A stretch of 64,000 bases of DNA. It comes from M3007 sp964550795 (GTDB lineage Bacteria; Bacteroidota; Bacteroidia; Chitinophagales; Saprospiraceae). Location: contig CAZKBH010000006.1 in the NCBI GenBank assembly GCA_964550795.1, positions 59,715 through 123,714 of the forward strand. The letters run 5' to 3'. Of the stretch, positions 33,931 to 42,446 are shown piece by piece (the stretch's first letter is position 1; every line of letters starts with the position of its first letter). The notes beneath the pieces are model-generated. The model was not told the DNA's origin. It saw only the letters and a list, made by a program, of their open reading frames with translations, and did not search any database. Position numbers and translations under genes: made by a program.

Positions 33931-34788
33931 ATGGTTCTTCAGGATAAATATATCAATCCCTTTACAGATTTTGGATTCAAAAAATTGTTTGGCTCAGAGC
34001 CAAATAAAGATTTGTTGATTGACTTTTTGAATCAGGTGTTACCTGTAAAGCATCAGATTAAAGAGCTTTCTTACGCTCGGACGGAACAACTTGGCAATAC
34101 GGAAACGGATCGCAAAGCCATTTTTGACCTATATTGTATCGGTGAAAACGGTGAGCGTTTTATTGTAGAAATGCAGAAGGCTAAGCAGAATTTTTTTAAA
34201 GATAGAAGCGTGTATTATTCCTCTTTCCCCATTCAGGAACAAGCCAGGAAAGGTGATTGGAATTACCAATTGGCCGCTGTGTATATGGTTGGTATCCTTG
34301 ATTTTACATTTTCCGAGGATGAAAGGGAGCGGGAAGTACGTCATGAAGTGCAACTAAAGGATCAAAAATGCCGAGTTTTTTATAATAAACTAACGTATAT
34401 TTATCTTGAAATGCCCAATTTTAGCAAAACAGAAGGGGATTTGCAAACCAACTTCGACAAGTGGATGTATGTTTTACAGCAGCTTCCATACCTGCAAAAC
34501 CGACCAACAGCCTTACAGGAGCGCGTGTTTCATAAATTGTTTGAGGCAGCTGAAATCGCTAAGTTCAGCCCTGATGAAAAAACAAAATACGAGGAGAGTT
34601 TAAAGTACTACCGCGATTTGAAAAATGTTGTGGATACCTCGTTTGATGAAGGTAAATCAGAAGGTTTTGTGGAAGGTAAAGTCGAGCAAAATCGCGAAAT
34701 TGCTCGACAAATGAAATTAAAAGGTATGGAAAAAGTCCTGATTTCCGAAATCACAGGGCTTTCGATTTCTGAGATTGAACAGTTGTGA
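33931..34788 (+). CDS. Rpn-family recombination-promoting nuclease / PD-(D/E)XK transposase
   Basis: 285 residues. The opening INPFTDFGFKKLFGSEPNKD is the hallmark of the Rpn/PDDEXK transposase family. The nuclease core follows: AIFDLYCIGENGERFIVEMQ supplies Asp, Glu and Gln of the (D)-(E)xQ active site, followed by Lys. The C-terminal third is charged and helical and ends in an MKLKGMEKVLISEITGLS helix-turn-helix-like segment typical of these proteins. E. coli Rpn proteins promote RecA-independent recombination and cut DNA. The last 38 bases overlap the end of fmt on the opposite strand. It looks more AT-rich than its neighbours, which suggests insertion as a mobile gene; no terminal repeats were found. 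Confidence 0.9.
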   Translation: MVLQDKYINPFTDFGFKKLFGSEPNKDLLIDFLNQVLPVKHQIKELSYARTEQLGNTETDRKAIFDLYCIGENGERFIVEMQKAKQNFFKDRSVYYSSFPIQEQARKGDWNYQLAAVYMVGILDFTFSEDEREREVRHEVQLKDQKCRVFYNKLTYIYLEMPNFSKTEGDLQTNFDKWMYVLQQLPYLQNRPTALQERVFHKLFEAAEIAKFSPDEKTKYEESLKYYRDLKNVVDTSFDEGKSEGFVEGKVEQNREIARQMKLKGMEKVLISEITGLSISEIEQL

Positions 34789-35719
34789 GCGCTTCCCCGC
34801 CCGCATATCCGTTCAAAAAATCACGGATTAACATCCTTTTTTTGCCTTCCAACTGCAATTCCAGCACCGAAATAAATCCATCTGAGGTGCTACAATAGAG
34901 ATAGTTTTTTCCATCGCTGAATAAATGGCCAGGACTTAGGTCTGACCCAGCTTCCGGTTTCCATTCTTCCTCCGATACCAGTTTTGAGCGCAAAATTTTC
35001 AAGGTTTTTCCCTCCAAGCTGGTCCAGGCGCCCGGATACGGACTCAGGCCACGGATAAAATTATGCACTTGCACAGCAGGTTGTTCGAAGTGAATTTTAC
35101 AGGTTTCAGCAAAGATTTTTGGGGCATGGGTGGCTTCAACATCGGCCTGTGGCAAGGGGCTGGCTGTGCCGTTTTCGAGGGCCTGTACGGATTTTAGGAT
35201 GAGTTTGGCCCCGATTTCCATCATCCGGTCGTGCAATTCACCCGCAGTTTCGTCCGGGCCAATGGGGATTTTTTCTTGAAAAAGCAGATCGCCGGTATCA
35301 ATCTCGTGCTTTAGCAGAAAGGTCGTAACCCCCGTTTCTGTTTCGCCGTTGATGACCGCCCAATTGATCGGTGCTGCCCCCCGGTATTTGGGTAAAAGTG
35401 ATCCGTGCAGGTTCATCGTGCCGAGTGGCGGCATGTTCCAGACCAGCTCGGGCAGCATCCGAAATGCCACTACAATTTGTAAATCTGCCTTCAATGCCGC
35501 CAATTCAGCTAAAAAATCAGGATTTTTGAACTTTTCGGGTTGTAAAACTTTCAGTCCTTTTTCTACGGCAAACTGTTTAACCGCCGATTGCTGAATGCCC
35601 TGCCTGCCCCCCGGTTTGTCGGGAGCTGTGATCACCGCCACGATGTTGTAATGGTTTTCAAGCAGTATCTGGAGAGAGGGCACGGCAAACGCTGGCGTGC
35701 CCATGAATATAATACGCAT
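34751..35719 (-). CDS. fmt: Methionyl-tRNA formyltransferase
   Basis: 322 residues. Formylates Met-tRNAi for initiation. The N-terminal formyltransferase domain has IIFMGTPAFAVPSLQ and the catalytic NLHGSLLPKYRGAAPINWAV (Asn103, His105), with HEIDTGDLL supplying the Asp. The C-terminal tRNA-binding domain begins near HNFIRGLSPYPGAWT. Its last bases overlap the convergent Rpn gene, and the C-terminal TTVQSQKSKAL tail appears to be encoded within that overlap. No def or pri gene is adjacent. Confidence 0.96.
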   Translation of the reverse strand: MRIIFMGTPAFAVPSLQILLENHYNIVAVITAPDKPGGRQGIQQSAVKQFAVEKGLKVLQPEKFKNPDFLAELAALKADLQIVVAFRMLPELVWNMPPLGTMNLHGSLLPKYRGAAPINWAVINGETETGVTTFLLKHEIDTGDLLFQEKIPIGPDETAGELHDRMMEIGAKLILKSVQALENGTASPLPQADVEATHAPKIFAETCKIHFEQPAVQVHNFIRGLSPYPGAWTSLEGKTLKILRSKLVSEEEWKPEAGSDLSPGHLFSDGKNYLYCSTSDGFISVLELQLEGKKRMLIRDFLNGYAGGEALTTVQSQKSKAL

Positions 35720-35807
35720 GGGGAATGATTCGCTGGTGAAAATAAATGTGCAGTTTTTAGGTTCTGGATCGTTTAGGGACTCGGCTGCTTCATATCCAAG
35801 TTCCTGC

Positions 35808-35815
35808 TACTTTTG
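35808..35815 (+). promoter_or_regulatory. TAnnTTTG promoter element for the small exported protein
   Basis: TACTTTTG ends 20 bases upstream of the start at 35836, with an exact -7 match. Confidence 0.5.
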
Positions 35816-35835
35816 CCAAACAAAATGGATGGTCC

Positions 35836-36267
35836 ATGATAAAAAAACATTTTTGGGCGCTGGCACTCCTGCTTTTCAGCGCTTGCAATCCTTTTTTAAT
35901 CAAAGCTCAAACGGTGCTTGAAGGTGTTTTAATGGATGCGAAAAATCAGGTAATACAGCAGCCTGCAAAGGTGTCGGTTTTTGAAGTACCCAGCCAGATT
36001 TTGCGCGGGGAAACGGAAACGAGACCTGATGGACATTTTGTATTCGAACTTCCTGAGGGCGTGTACCATATTTTGGCCGTCGGAGACCTCTTTTTTGAAA
36101 AACAAGATACCGTTACGCTCGGCAAAGAAAAGGTTTTCCTGAAAATGAACGTGCTACGTCGCCCCGGGCAAATCATCGCACAAGAAAATCTGGAGGAAAA
36201 GAACCAGCAGCAAAATACGAAGACAAAGCGGCTCAAAGAGGCCAATAATTCGGTTCCTTTGCCTTAA
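35836..36267 (+). CDS. Small exported protein with carboxypeptidase-regulatory-like domain
   Basis: 143 residues. A signal sequence carries a possible lipobox (LLLFSAC) with an alternative cleavage after IKAQ. The mature part (about 28-105) resembles a CarboxypepD_reg beta-sandwich: VLEGVLMDAKNQVIQQPAKV, then GETETRPDGHFVFELPEGVY. The C-terminal 35 residues are Gln/Lys/Asn-rich and probably disordered. No catalytic residues. It is followed after 29 bases by a lipase-like gene on the same strand, so the two may share a transcript. Confidence 0.75.
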   Translation: MIKKHFWALALLLFSACNPFLIKAQTVLEGVLMDAKNQVIQQPAKVSVFEVPSQILRGETETRPDGHFVFELPEGVYHILAVGDLFFEKQDTVTLGKEKVFLKMNVLRRPGQIIAQENLEEKNQQQNTKTKRLKEANNSVPLP

Positions 36268-36296
36268 TTAACGCCGAGTAACACTGAACATTGACT

Positions 36297-37127
36297 ATGA
36301 ACCAACTACACTGGAAAAACGCTCAAGGCCTACAACTTTTTGCGGCACATTGGCCCGTAGAAAACCCGCGTGCAGTGATTGCGCTCGTGCATGGACAAGG
36401 GGAGCACATTGGCCGTTACGAGCATGTTGCCAAATGGTACAATCAACGCGGCATTGCGGTACTCGGATATGATCACCAGGGTTACGGACGCAGCGAAGGC
36501 AAGCGGGGCCACGCCAAAAATCTTCAGGTTTTGCTCGACGATATTGGGCTTTTGCTGCAAAAAACGCGTCAAATGTATCCGAAAACACCCCTTTTCCTCT
36601 ACGGACACAGCATGGGCGGCGGATTAGTATTGAATTTTGTAACGCACTACGAACCCGAAATAAGTGGCGTGATTGCCACCGGGCCATGGATCCGACTTGC
36701 GTTTGAAGCCCCGGCATTCAAGGTAGTTGCAGGCAGATTTTTGCGGCGTTTTATGCCAACCCTGACCCTGCCAACTGGTTTAGCCGCGCATTTTATTTCG
36801 CATGATGAAGCAGTGGTAAAGGCTTATAAGTCAGATCCGCTGGTACACAACAAACTCAGTGCTGCAGGCGGAATTGCCCTGCTGGACTCCGCAAAATGGT
36901 TAGATAAATGGGCGGGAACATTTAAAGTGCCCGTGCTGCTCCAACACGGCGGCGGGGATAAAATTACCTCCGCTCCCGCCACCCGGCGTTTTTTTGAGCG
37001 CGTCAAAGGCAATGTGCGCTACCACGAATGGCCAGGCTTATACCACGAAATTCACAATGAAAAGGAACAGGATGCCGTGTTTGCGTACACACTAAATTGG
37101 TTGGAAGATGTGCTGAAACATGCGTAA
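36297..37127 (+). CDS. Monoacylglycerol-lipase-like alpha/beta hydrolase
   Basis: 276 residues. The fold and motifs are those of lysophospholipase/monoacylglycerol lipase: VHGQGEHIGRYEHVA, GYDHQGYGRSEGKRGH, the nucleophile elbow LYGHSMGGGLVLN (Ser), the acid in HGGGDKITS (Asp) and the base in GLYHEIHNE (His). No signal peptide, so cytoplasmic. The start at 36297 (ATG) is preferred to a TTG six bases upstream. Physiological substrate unknown. Palindromic repeats follow the stop. Confidence 0.9.
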   Translation: MNQLHWKNAQGLQLFAAHWPVENPRAVIALVHGQGEHIGRYEHVAKWYNQRGIAVLGYDHQGYGRSEGKRGHAKNLQVLLDDIGLLLQKTRQMYPKTPLFLYGHSMGGGLVLNFVTHYEPEISGVIATGPWIRLAFEAPAFKVVAGRFLRRFMPTLTLPTGLAAHFISHDEAVVKAYKSDPLVHNKLSAAGGIALLDSAKWLDKWAGTFKVPVLLQHGGGDKITSAPATRRFFERVKGNVRYHEWPGLYHEIHNEKEQDAVFAYTLNWLEDVLKHA

Positions 37128-37160
37128 AGTCGGCGAGTGTTGGCGTGGCGTTGCTGGTGC

Positions 37161-37267
37161 GTCGCTGGCGCAAGGCTCTGCCTTGTGTCAGTTATTCCGT
37201 CGGCTCTGCCGACAGTTGGCAGAGCCAACCTGATAGCAGACACAAGGCAGAGCCTTGCGCCAGCGAC
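37161..37267. repeat. Nested palindromic repeat, GGCTCTGCC family
   Basis: Perfect 29-bp arms (37161-37189 and 37239-37267) enclose two smaller perfect palindromes, GTCGGCTCTGCCGAC (37199-37213) and GTTGGCAGAGCCAAC (37215-37229). All four parts share the core GGCTCTGCC or its complement. The structure can fold as a cruciform or clover and lies between two convergent genes. Confidence 0.85.
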
Positions 37268-37275
37268 GTCAGCTA

Positions 37276-37938
37276 TTAACCCCCAATTGCCTGCCGAAAA
37301 AAATGATTCAGGTCTTTACCCGCCTCAAAATATTCGGCCACAAAATCCGGGAAATCAGGCCGCAGACAATTTTCTGGGTCCAACTCAGTCATGAAATAGA
37401 ACTGTTTATGCGCCAAAAAGGGTTCGTTTTTGGCGGCTTCTTTGAATTCTGGCGGGAGCACCTTGTTCTTTTCGCCCTTGATTTCCCCAAATTTTTCAAC
37501 AAAATCATGGTCCGTCGCGATGGCCCGAAAACCTTTAGGGTCTTGAACGATGGCCCGACGTGCTTGTACAAGTGGTTCTTTATCAAGGAAATACGCGCCG
37601 CCGCCCAGCATCAGCGTACCAAATCCAATTTGCAGATAATAGCCAGGCACATGCATCTTCTGTTTCCCCATTGGGGTAAAGACTGCGGAGACATGGGTTT
37701 TGTAAGGCGTTTTATCTGCCGAAAACCGCGTATCCCGGTAAATGCGGTGAATACAATCTTTAGGCTGGATTTGAAAGCTCGGTTCAAAGGCGCGTATCCG
37801 CCCGATCAATTCCCCGACCAAGGCTTCAAAAGGCTTTTTGACAGTAGCCTCGTAGCGTTTTTTATTTTGTTCAAACCAGGTTCGATGGTTATTTTGGCTG
37901 AGTTCGTAGAGGAACTGAAGGAAATCGGAATGTAGCAT
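37276..37938 (-). CDS. DUF2461 family protein
   Basis: 220 residues matching DUF2461 (TIGR02453): it opens FLQFLYELSQNNHRTWFEQN and continues with NKKRYEATVKKPFEALVGEL, RIYRDTRFSADKTPYKTH and GGGAYFLDKEPLVQARRAI. The KTxY-K segment and the terminal DHFFRQAIG-like helix are usual for the family. Function unknown. The start at 37938 is chosen from the domain start; a longer version from 37986 adds residues without homology. Convergent with the lipase-like gene across the repeat at 37161-37267. Confidence 0.88.
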   Translation of the reverse strand: MLHSDFLQFLYELSQNNHRTWFEQNKKRYEATVKKPFEALVGELIGRIRAFEPSFQIQPKDCIHRIYRDTRFSADKTPYKTHVSAVFTPMGKQKMHVPGYYLQIGFGTLMLGGGAYFLDKEPLVQARRAIVQDPKGFRAIATDHDFVEKFGEIKGEKNKVLPPEFKEAAKNEPFLAHKQFYFMTELDPENCLRPDFPDFVAEYFEAGKDLNHFFRQAIGG

Positions 37939-38076
37939 AAGTGCGGTAGCTGGTTCGGGCAAAATTAGCAAAATTTCGGGGGGCATTTAATCTGGTAGTC
38001 ACCCAGTTCAGCCTTATTTATAGGGTCAACTCACGAAGTTGAAGACACATGCCTCCTGTGGCTGGATTTCTAGTGG

Positions 38077-38084
38077 TACCTTTG
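38077..38084 (+). promoter_or_regulatory. TAnnTTTG element upstream of the T9SS beta-propeller gene
   Basis: TACCTTTG lies 89 bases upstream of the start at 38173 in an otherwise featureless 234-base gap. Confidence 0.35.
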
Positions 38085-38172
38085 GCAGACAAATAGAGGG
38101 CACTATCACACCCAATTAGAATCAACCTATACCATTAAAGCAATACGTTGCACCATGTGAATCGCTTAGCTT

Positions 38173-39714
38173 ATGATAAAAAACGAACATAAAACAGGAG
38201 TTTTTCTTTGCCTCTATCTGACATTTTTCGCAGCGTCGGCACAAAAGTTTGATTACATCTGGGTAACGGGTGACAATAACCAGATTTCTGACACTACCTA
38301 CGGAGGAGGGCTTCTGGATTTCAATTTCAGTCCACCTAAAGCAAGCTATCATTACCGGGAACACAATATGTTTCTCACGAATTCGAGTATTTGTGATTCA
38401 ACAGGTAACCTGCTTTTTTACACAAATGGGTGCGTCATCGCTGGTGCGGATGATGAAATTTTGGAAAATGGAGAGGGTATTAATCCCGGTAATGCACATT
38501 CATTGTGGTGTGATCAATATAATGATGGCTATTATGGAGGACCAGGCAACGCCCTAATTCTCCCAGTACCAGATTCATCGGGCTTATTTTATCTTTTCCA
38601 CAAGCGTTTCACTGTTTACGCGGCTCCCCCTGATGCAATTTATGATAAACTTTACTACTCTGAGGTTCGTATTGTCACGAACCAAATCTTTGAGCAGGGG
38701 AAAGTTTTAGAAAAAAATGTAGTCTTAATGTCAGACACATTGGCAAGTGCTGATTTAGTGGCTGTAAAGCACGCAAATGGCAAGAATTGGTGGCTGATTA
38801 CACCCCGACGGAACAGCAACCAGTTTTATATCTTCACGTTCACCAGCCAGGGAATTGTGGATACCTTTAAACAGACTATCGGCACTCTTCCGGATCCGCA
38901 GGGAGAGGGATTTGGCCAGATGGTCTTTTCACCGGATGGTAGCAAATTATACCGAACTAATCGGTTCAATTCTGTTATGGTGTATTCCTTCGACCGGGAA
39001 GCAGGGGTGTTTACCCAGTTTGACACTATCCCATTTGATTATGGTGACCAGCTACTTGGGGAAATTGGCTGTGCCGTCTCCCCCAATAGTCGTTTTTTAT
39101 ATTTAGGATGCCGAAAATTTTTATACCAATTGGATTTGTGGGCGAGTGATATCAGCGCATCTCAGACCACGGTGTCTGAATGGGATGGTTATGCGAACCC
39201 ATATCCCACTATGTTTTGGCAGTGTCAATTAGGCCCAGATTGCAAAATATATGTGATTCCTGCTGGCGATACCCGTCATTACCATGTCATCCACAACCCG
39301 GACGAGTCAGGACAGGCTTGCAACGTAGAGCAGCGCGGGGTTCAATTCCAGACTCCAACCGGAGCCTCCATGCCCTCTTTTCCCAACTACCGCCTTGGCA
39401 CCACAGACGCTCCCGGAGTGCCTTGCATGGCTACGGTGAGCGTTTCGCAGCCGGTCTTAGCTACTGAAACTGGCCGAGTGCGGGTTTGGCCGATCCCGGC
39501 TTCGGATATGGTGACGGTTGAATATAAAGGCATGGATGGTATGAACCATCAATTCATGCTTTTCAATGCATTGGGGCAGCTGGTTCGGTCTGTTATCCTG
39601 CCGCAGGGCCGAAGCAGCCTGCAGCTTCCTCTGGGGAATTTGTCCGAAGGGATTTACTGGTACGTCATTCCTGGCGCTCCAGATGCTTCCGGCAAACTTG
39701 TTATCAGCCGTTAA
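38173..39714 (+). CDS. Secreted beta-propeller-like protein with T9SS type A signal
   Basis: 513 residues. The signal peptide (1-23, cleaved after ASAQ) is followed by a WD40/propeller-like repeat region (about 25-425), including GEGFGQMVFSPDGSKLYRTN and GEIGCAVSPNSRFLYLGC blades. The T9SS type A tail occupies about 440-513 (VRVWPIPASDMVTVEYKG through GIYWYVIPG). Blades of this pattern occur in Bacteroidota proteins of unknown ligand. The gene is convergent with pgk, with only six bases between stops and no visible terminator. Confidence 0.85.
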   Translation: MIKNEHKTGVFLCLYLTFFAASAQKFDYIWVTGDNNQISDTTYGGGLLDFNFSPPKASYHYREHNMFLTNSSICDSTGNLLFYTNGCVIAGADDEILENGEGINPGNAHSLWCDQYNDGYYGGPGNALILPVPDSSGLFYLFHKRFTVYAAPPDAIYDKLYYSEVRIVTNQIFEQGKVLEKNVVLMSDTLASADLVAVKHANGKNWWLITPRRNSNQFYIFTFTSQGIVDTFKQTIGTLPDPQGEGFGQMVFSPDGSKLYRTNRFNSVMVYSFDREAGVFTQFDTIPFDYGDQLLGEIGCAVSPNSRFLYLGCRKFLYQLDLWASDISASQTTVSEWDGYANPYPTMFWQCQLGPDCKIYVIPAGDTRHYHVIHNPDESGQACNVEQRGVQFQTPTGASMPSFPNYRLGTTDAPGVPCMATVSVSQPVLATETGRVRVWPIPASDMVTVEYKGMDGMNHQFMLFNALGQLVRSVILPQGRSSLQLPLGNLSEGIYWYVIPGAPDASGKLVISR

Positions 39715-39720
39715 TCAAGA

Positions 39721-40923
39721 TCAACCCTGAATCGCCTGAATCCCGGGCAGATCCTTTCCTTCCAGAAATTCCAGCATCGCGCCACCACCGGTGCTCACGA
39801 AGCTGACTTTTTTCGCCAATTTTAGTTGGTTAACCGCGGCTACGGAATCTCCGCCTCCCACCATGGTAAACGCCCCTTTTTTGGTTGCAGAAGCACAGGC
39901 TTTGGCCACCACTTTGGTACCTTCGGCAAAGGCGGGCATTTCAAAAACACCCATTGGGCCGTTCCAAATGATGGTTTTGCTTTTTCGGATGACCGAAGCA
40001 AACGCTTTGGCCGCAGAGGGACCAATATCCAGTCCCATCCAACCGTCGGGAATTTGATTGCTCGGGCAAACCTGTACGGCAGCATCTGCGGCAAATTTGT
40101 CGCCACACACGGAGTCCTTGGGGAGCAACACTTTTACGCCCGCGACTTTGGCTTTTTGCAGGAATTCCTTGGCGGTTTTTAATTTGTCGGCCTCCACGAG
40201 TGAGTTTCCGACACTGCCTTTTTTGGCCAAAAAGAAGGTGTACGCCATTGCTCCGCCGATCAGGATATTGTCGGCGTAGTCGAGGAATTTTTCAAGCAGC
40301 ATGATTTTGTCGCTGACCTTGGAGCCTCCGGTCACGCAGGTGACGGGCTTCTCGGGGTTTTTCATGGCCCGGGTAGCGTTTTCTATTTCGCGCTCCATGA
40401 GGAAGCCGAAAGTTTTGTGGTTTTTATCAAATGAATGGGCCACCACGGTGGTGCTGGCATGGGCGCGGTGCGCGGTCCCAAAGGCATCGTTGACATAAAT
40501 ATCGCCCAATGCGGCCAGTTTTTGCGCAAAAGCCGCATCGCCGGCTTCTTCTTCCGGGTGGAAACGGGTGTTTTCCAGCAGCAGCACCTCGCCAGGCTTA
40601 AGTGCGGCGGCCTTTTTAACCGCCATTTTGCCCACACAGTCGTCTGCAAAATGGATTTTGGCCTTTAGTTTTTTGCGCAGGTGTTTTACCAGGTGTTGCA
40701 GGGTGAATTTCTGCGTATTGATACTGCCATCCGGGTTGCGTTTTTCCAGCGGACGGCCCAGGTGGGACATCAAAATGACGGAACCGCCTTGATCGAGAAT
40801 ATGGCGGATGGTAGGCACAGCTTCGCGGATTCGGGTGTCGTCCGTGATATTGTATTCCTTGTCGAGTGGCACGTTAAAGTCCACCCGAATGAGGGCTTTT
40901 TTGTCTTTAAAATTAAGTGTCAT
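39721..40923 (-). CDS. pgk: Phosphoglycerate kinase
   Basis: 400 residues. Converts 1,3-bisphosphoglycerate and ADP to 3-phosphoglycerate and ATP. Substrate-binding motifs are RVDFNVPLDKE, ILMSHLGRP and VTGGSKVSDKI. The nucleotide domain has PKDSVCGDKFAADA, IIWNGPMGVFEMPAFAEGT and the terminal GGGDSVAAVNQL. Length normal. It is downstream of gap on the same strand, but a 225-bp element with terminal inverted repeats lies between them (40966-41190), so co-transcription is uncertain. Confidence 0.98.
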   Translation of the reverse strand: MTLNFKDKKALIRVDFNVPLDKEYNITDDTRIREAVPTIRHILDQGGSVILMSHLGRPLEKRNPDGSINTQKFTLQHLVKHLRKKLKAKIHFADDCVGKMAVKKAAALKPGEVLLLENTRFHPEEEAGDAAFAQKLAALGDIYVNDAFGTAHRAHASTTVVAHSFDKNHKTFGFLMEREIENATRAMKNPEKPVTCVTGGSKVSDKIMLLEKFLDYADNILIGGAMAYTFFLAKKGSVGNSLVEADKLKTAKEFLQKAKVAGVKVLLPKDSVCGDKFAADAAVQVCPSNQIPDGWMGLDIGPSAAKAFASVIRKSKTIIWNGPMGVFEMPAFAEGTKVVAKACASATKKGAFTMVGGGDSVAAVNQLKLAKKVSFVSTGGGAMLEFLEGKDLPGIQAIQG

Positions 40924-40965
40924 AGTAGAAATAGGGCGTTTGAGTGGTAGATTGGAGCGTTTTCA

Positions 40966-41190
40966 TGAACATGAGTCACCCCGAATTTTACAACAAGGTA
41001 AATGCGGGAAATTGTTATAGTCTTCAGGTGCTGTTGCTCGAAAAAAATGGAGGAACAGAGTCCGCTAAAAAATCTCGTCCTGTAGCAATTAAATCGATTT
41101 TAGAGAAGTGACACTTTTTTAAAAAGTGTCACTTCTACTCACGAAATCCCGTTTTGGTACTGTTACAAAATTTGGGGTGACTCATGTTCA
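40966..41190. mobile_element. MITE-like 225-bp element with 30-bp terminal inverted repeats
   Basis: The ends (40966-40995 and 41161-41190) are inverted copies that agree at 27 of 30 bases and begin TGAACATGAGTCACCCC. The interior holds a perfect 16-bp-arm palindrome (41104-41136, AGAAGTGACACTTTTT and its complement around one T) and no open reading frame. Size and structure fit a non-autonomous miniature inverted-repeat element. No target-site duplication is visible in the flanks. It occupies nearly all the gap between gap and pgk. Confidence 0.6.
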
Positions 41191-41203
41191 ATATCTCAAT
41201 ACG

Positions 41204-42196
41204 CTACACCATTGCGCACAAATCGGCCAGACGAGCTGAGTAACCAGCCTCGTTGTCGTACCACCCAACAATGCGGACGGTTTTTCCATTGACCTGGGTG
41301 AGCGGTGCATCAAAAATAGCAGAATGCGTGTTTTGCACGATATCACTGGACACGATGGGGTCCGTATTATATTCCAAAATGCCCTTAAGATGGCTTTCGG
41401 CGGCGGCTTTAAACACGGCGTTTACTGTTTCCACCGTGACGTCATTTTTGACCACACACACACAATCTATGATGGAGCCCGTTGCCACAGGCACCCGCAT
41501 AGAGTGCGCTTCGATTTTACCTTTCAAATGGGGTGCGACCAAAATAACGGCTTTCGCTGCTCCGGTGCTTGTGGGCACGATGTTCTGTGCGGCAGCACGG
41601 GCACGGCGCAGGTCTCTGTGCGGCGCGTCTTGTAAGTTTTGGTCGGCAGTATAGGCATGAATGGTATTCATGAACAGTTGTTCTACACCGAAGGCCTTGT
41701 CGAGGGTCATAATCATCGGGACAAGGCAGTTGGTGGTGCAACTCGCGTTGGAAATGATCAGATCAGTGTCTTGGATTTGATCCGCATTGGCACCGATGAC
41801 GAAAGTTGGTACATCATCGGCTTTAGGTGGCGCGGATAAAATAACCCGTTTTGCACCCGCTTGAAGGTGTAATCCAGCTTTTTCTTTATCAAGAAAGATA
41901 CCAGTGCATTCCAACACAACGTCCACTTGCATGGCGGCCCAGGGAAGTTCAGCTGGGTTGCGGACTGAGAGTCCAGCGATTTTGCTGCCATTTACGGTGA
42001 TACTATCGTCGTCGGAGCTTATGGTTCCGTCAAAGCGGCCGTGCATGGTATCGTACTTGAGGAGATGCGCAAGGGTGTGATTGTCAGTTAAGTCGTTGAT
42101 AGCGACTACTTCGACGTTGGGGTTTTGAATCAGGTTGCGGAAAGTGAGGCGACCAATGCGACCGAAGCCGTTGATGGCGATGCGTTTTTTTGCCAT
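41204..42196 (-). CDS. gap: Glyceraldehyde-3-phosphate dehydrogenase, type I
   Basis: 330 residues. NAD-binding INGFGRIGRLTFRN is followed by VVAINDLTD, with the Asp of NAD-preferring enzymes. The active site is SNASCTTNCLVPM (Cys153), the common NCLAP reading NCLVP. Substrate loop TGAAKAVILVAPHLKGK and the terminal WYDNEAGYSARLADL are normal. Glycolytic oxidation and phosphorylation of glyceraldehyde 3-phosphate. It ends 13 bases from the MITE-like element that separates it from pgk. Confidence 0.98.
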   Translation of the reverse strand: MAKKRIAINGFGRIGRLTFRNLIQNPNVEVVAINDLTDNHTLAHLLKYDTMHGRFDGTISSDDDSITVNGSKIAGLSVRNPAELPWAAMQVDVVLECTGIFLDKEKAGLHLQAGAKRVILSAPPKADDVPTFVIGANADQIQDTDLIISNASCTTNCLVPMIMTLDKAFGVEQLFMNTIHAYTADQNLQDAPHRDLRRARAAAQNIVPTSTGAAKAVILVAPHLKGKIEAHSMRVPVATGSIIDCVCVVKNDVTVETVNAVFKAAAESHLKGILEYNTDPIVSSDIVQNTHSAIFDAPLTQVNGKTVRIVGWYDNEAGYSARLADLCAMV

Positions 42197-42258
42197 GGTT
42201 ATGGTTTGTTGAAACGTTGATGGTTAGTAGATACGGTTCTACTGGTCGAAAGGCGCCG

Positions 42259-42266
42259 CAAAAGTA
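42259..42266 (-). promoter_or_regulatory. TAnnTTTG promoter element for gap
   Basis: The minus strand reads TACTTTTG, 63 bases upstream of the gap start. Exact -7 match. Confidence 0.5.
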
Positions 42267-42320
42267 GCGTTTGTGTAGGAATAAAAAGGCAGCCATCCGG
42301 CATTATACACAAATTTAAAA

Positions 42321-42360
42321 CAAAAAAAACAGCGCCACGAAGTGTACACTTTGTGGCGCC
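42321..42360 (-). terminator. Rho-independent terminator of the barrel gene
   Basis: On the minus strand a stem of GGCGCCACAAAGTGT paired with ACACTTCGTGGCGCT (42331-42360, one internal mismatch) is followed by GTTTTTTTTG. It lies about 90 bases past the barrel-gene stop and before the gap promoter. Confidence 0.85.
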
Positions 42361-42446
42361 GTGCAATTATAGCGTATCGAGGAAATGACATCCTTCCAAA
42401 TCGGGCCGTTGTTATTTCATCTGTACTTGACAGGAAAGGGTGCTGT

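Noticed and set aside
37097..37279. Short plus-strand ORFs over the GGCTCTGCC palindromes
   Set aside because: They arise from translating the palindromic repeat and have no features of a protein.
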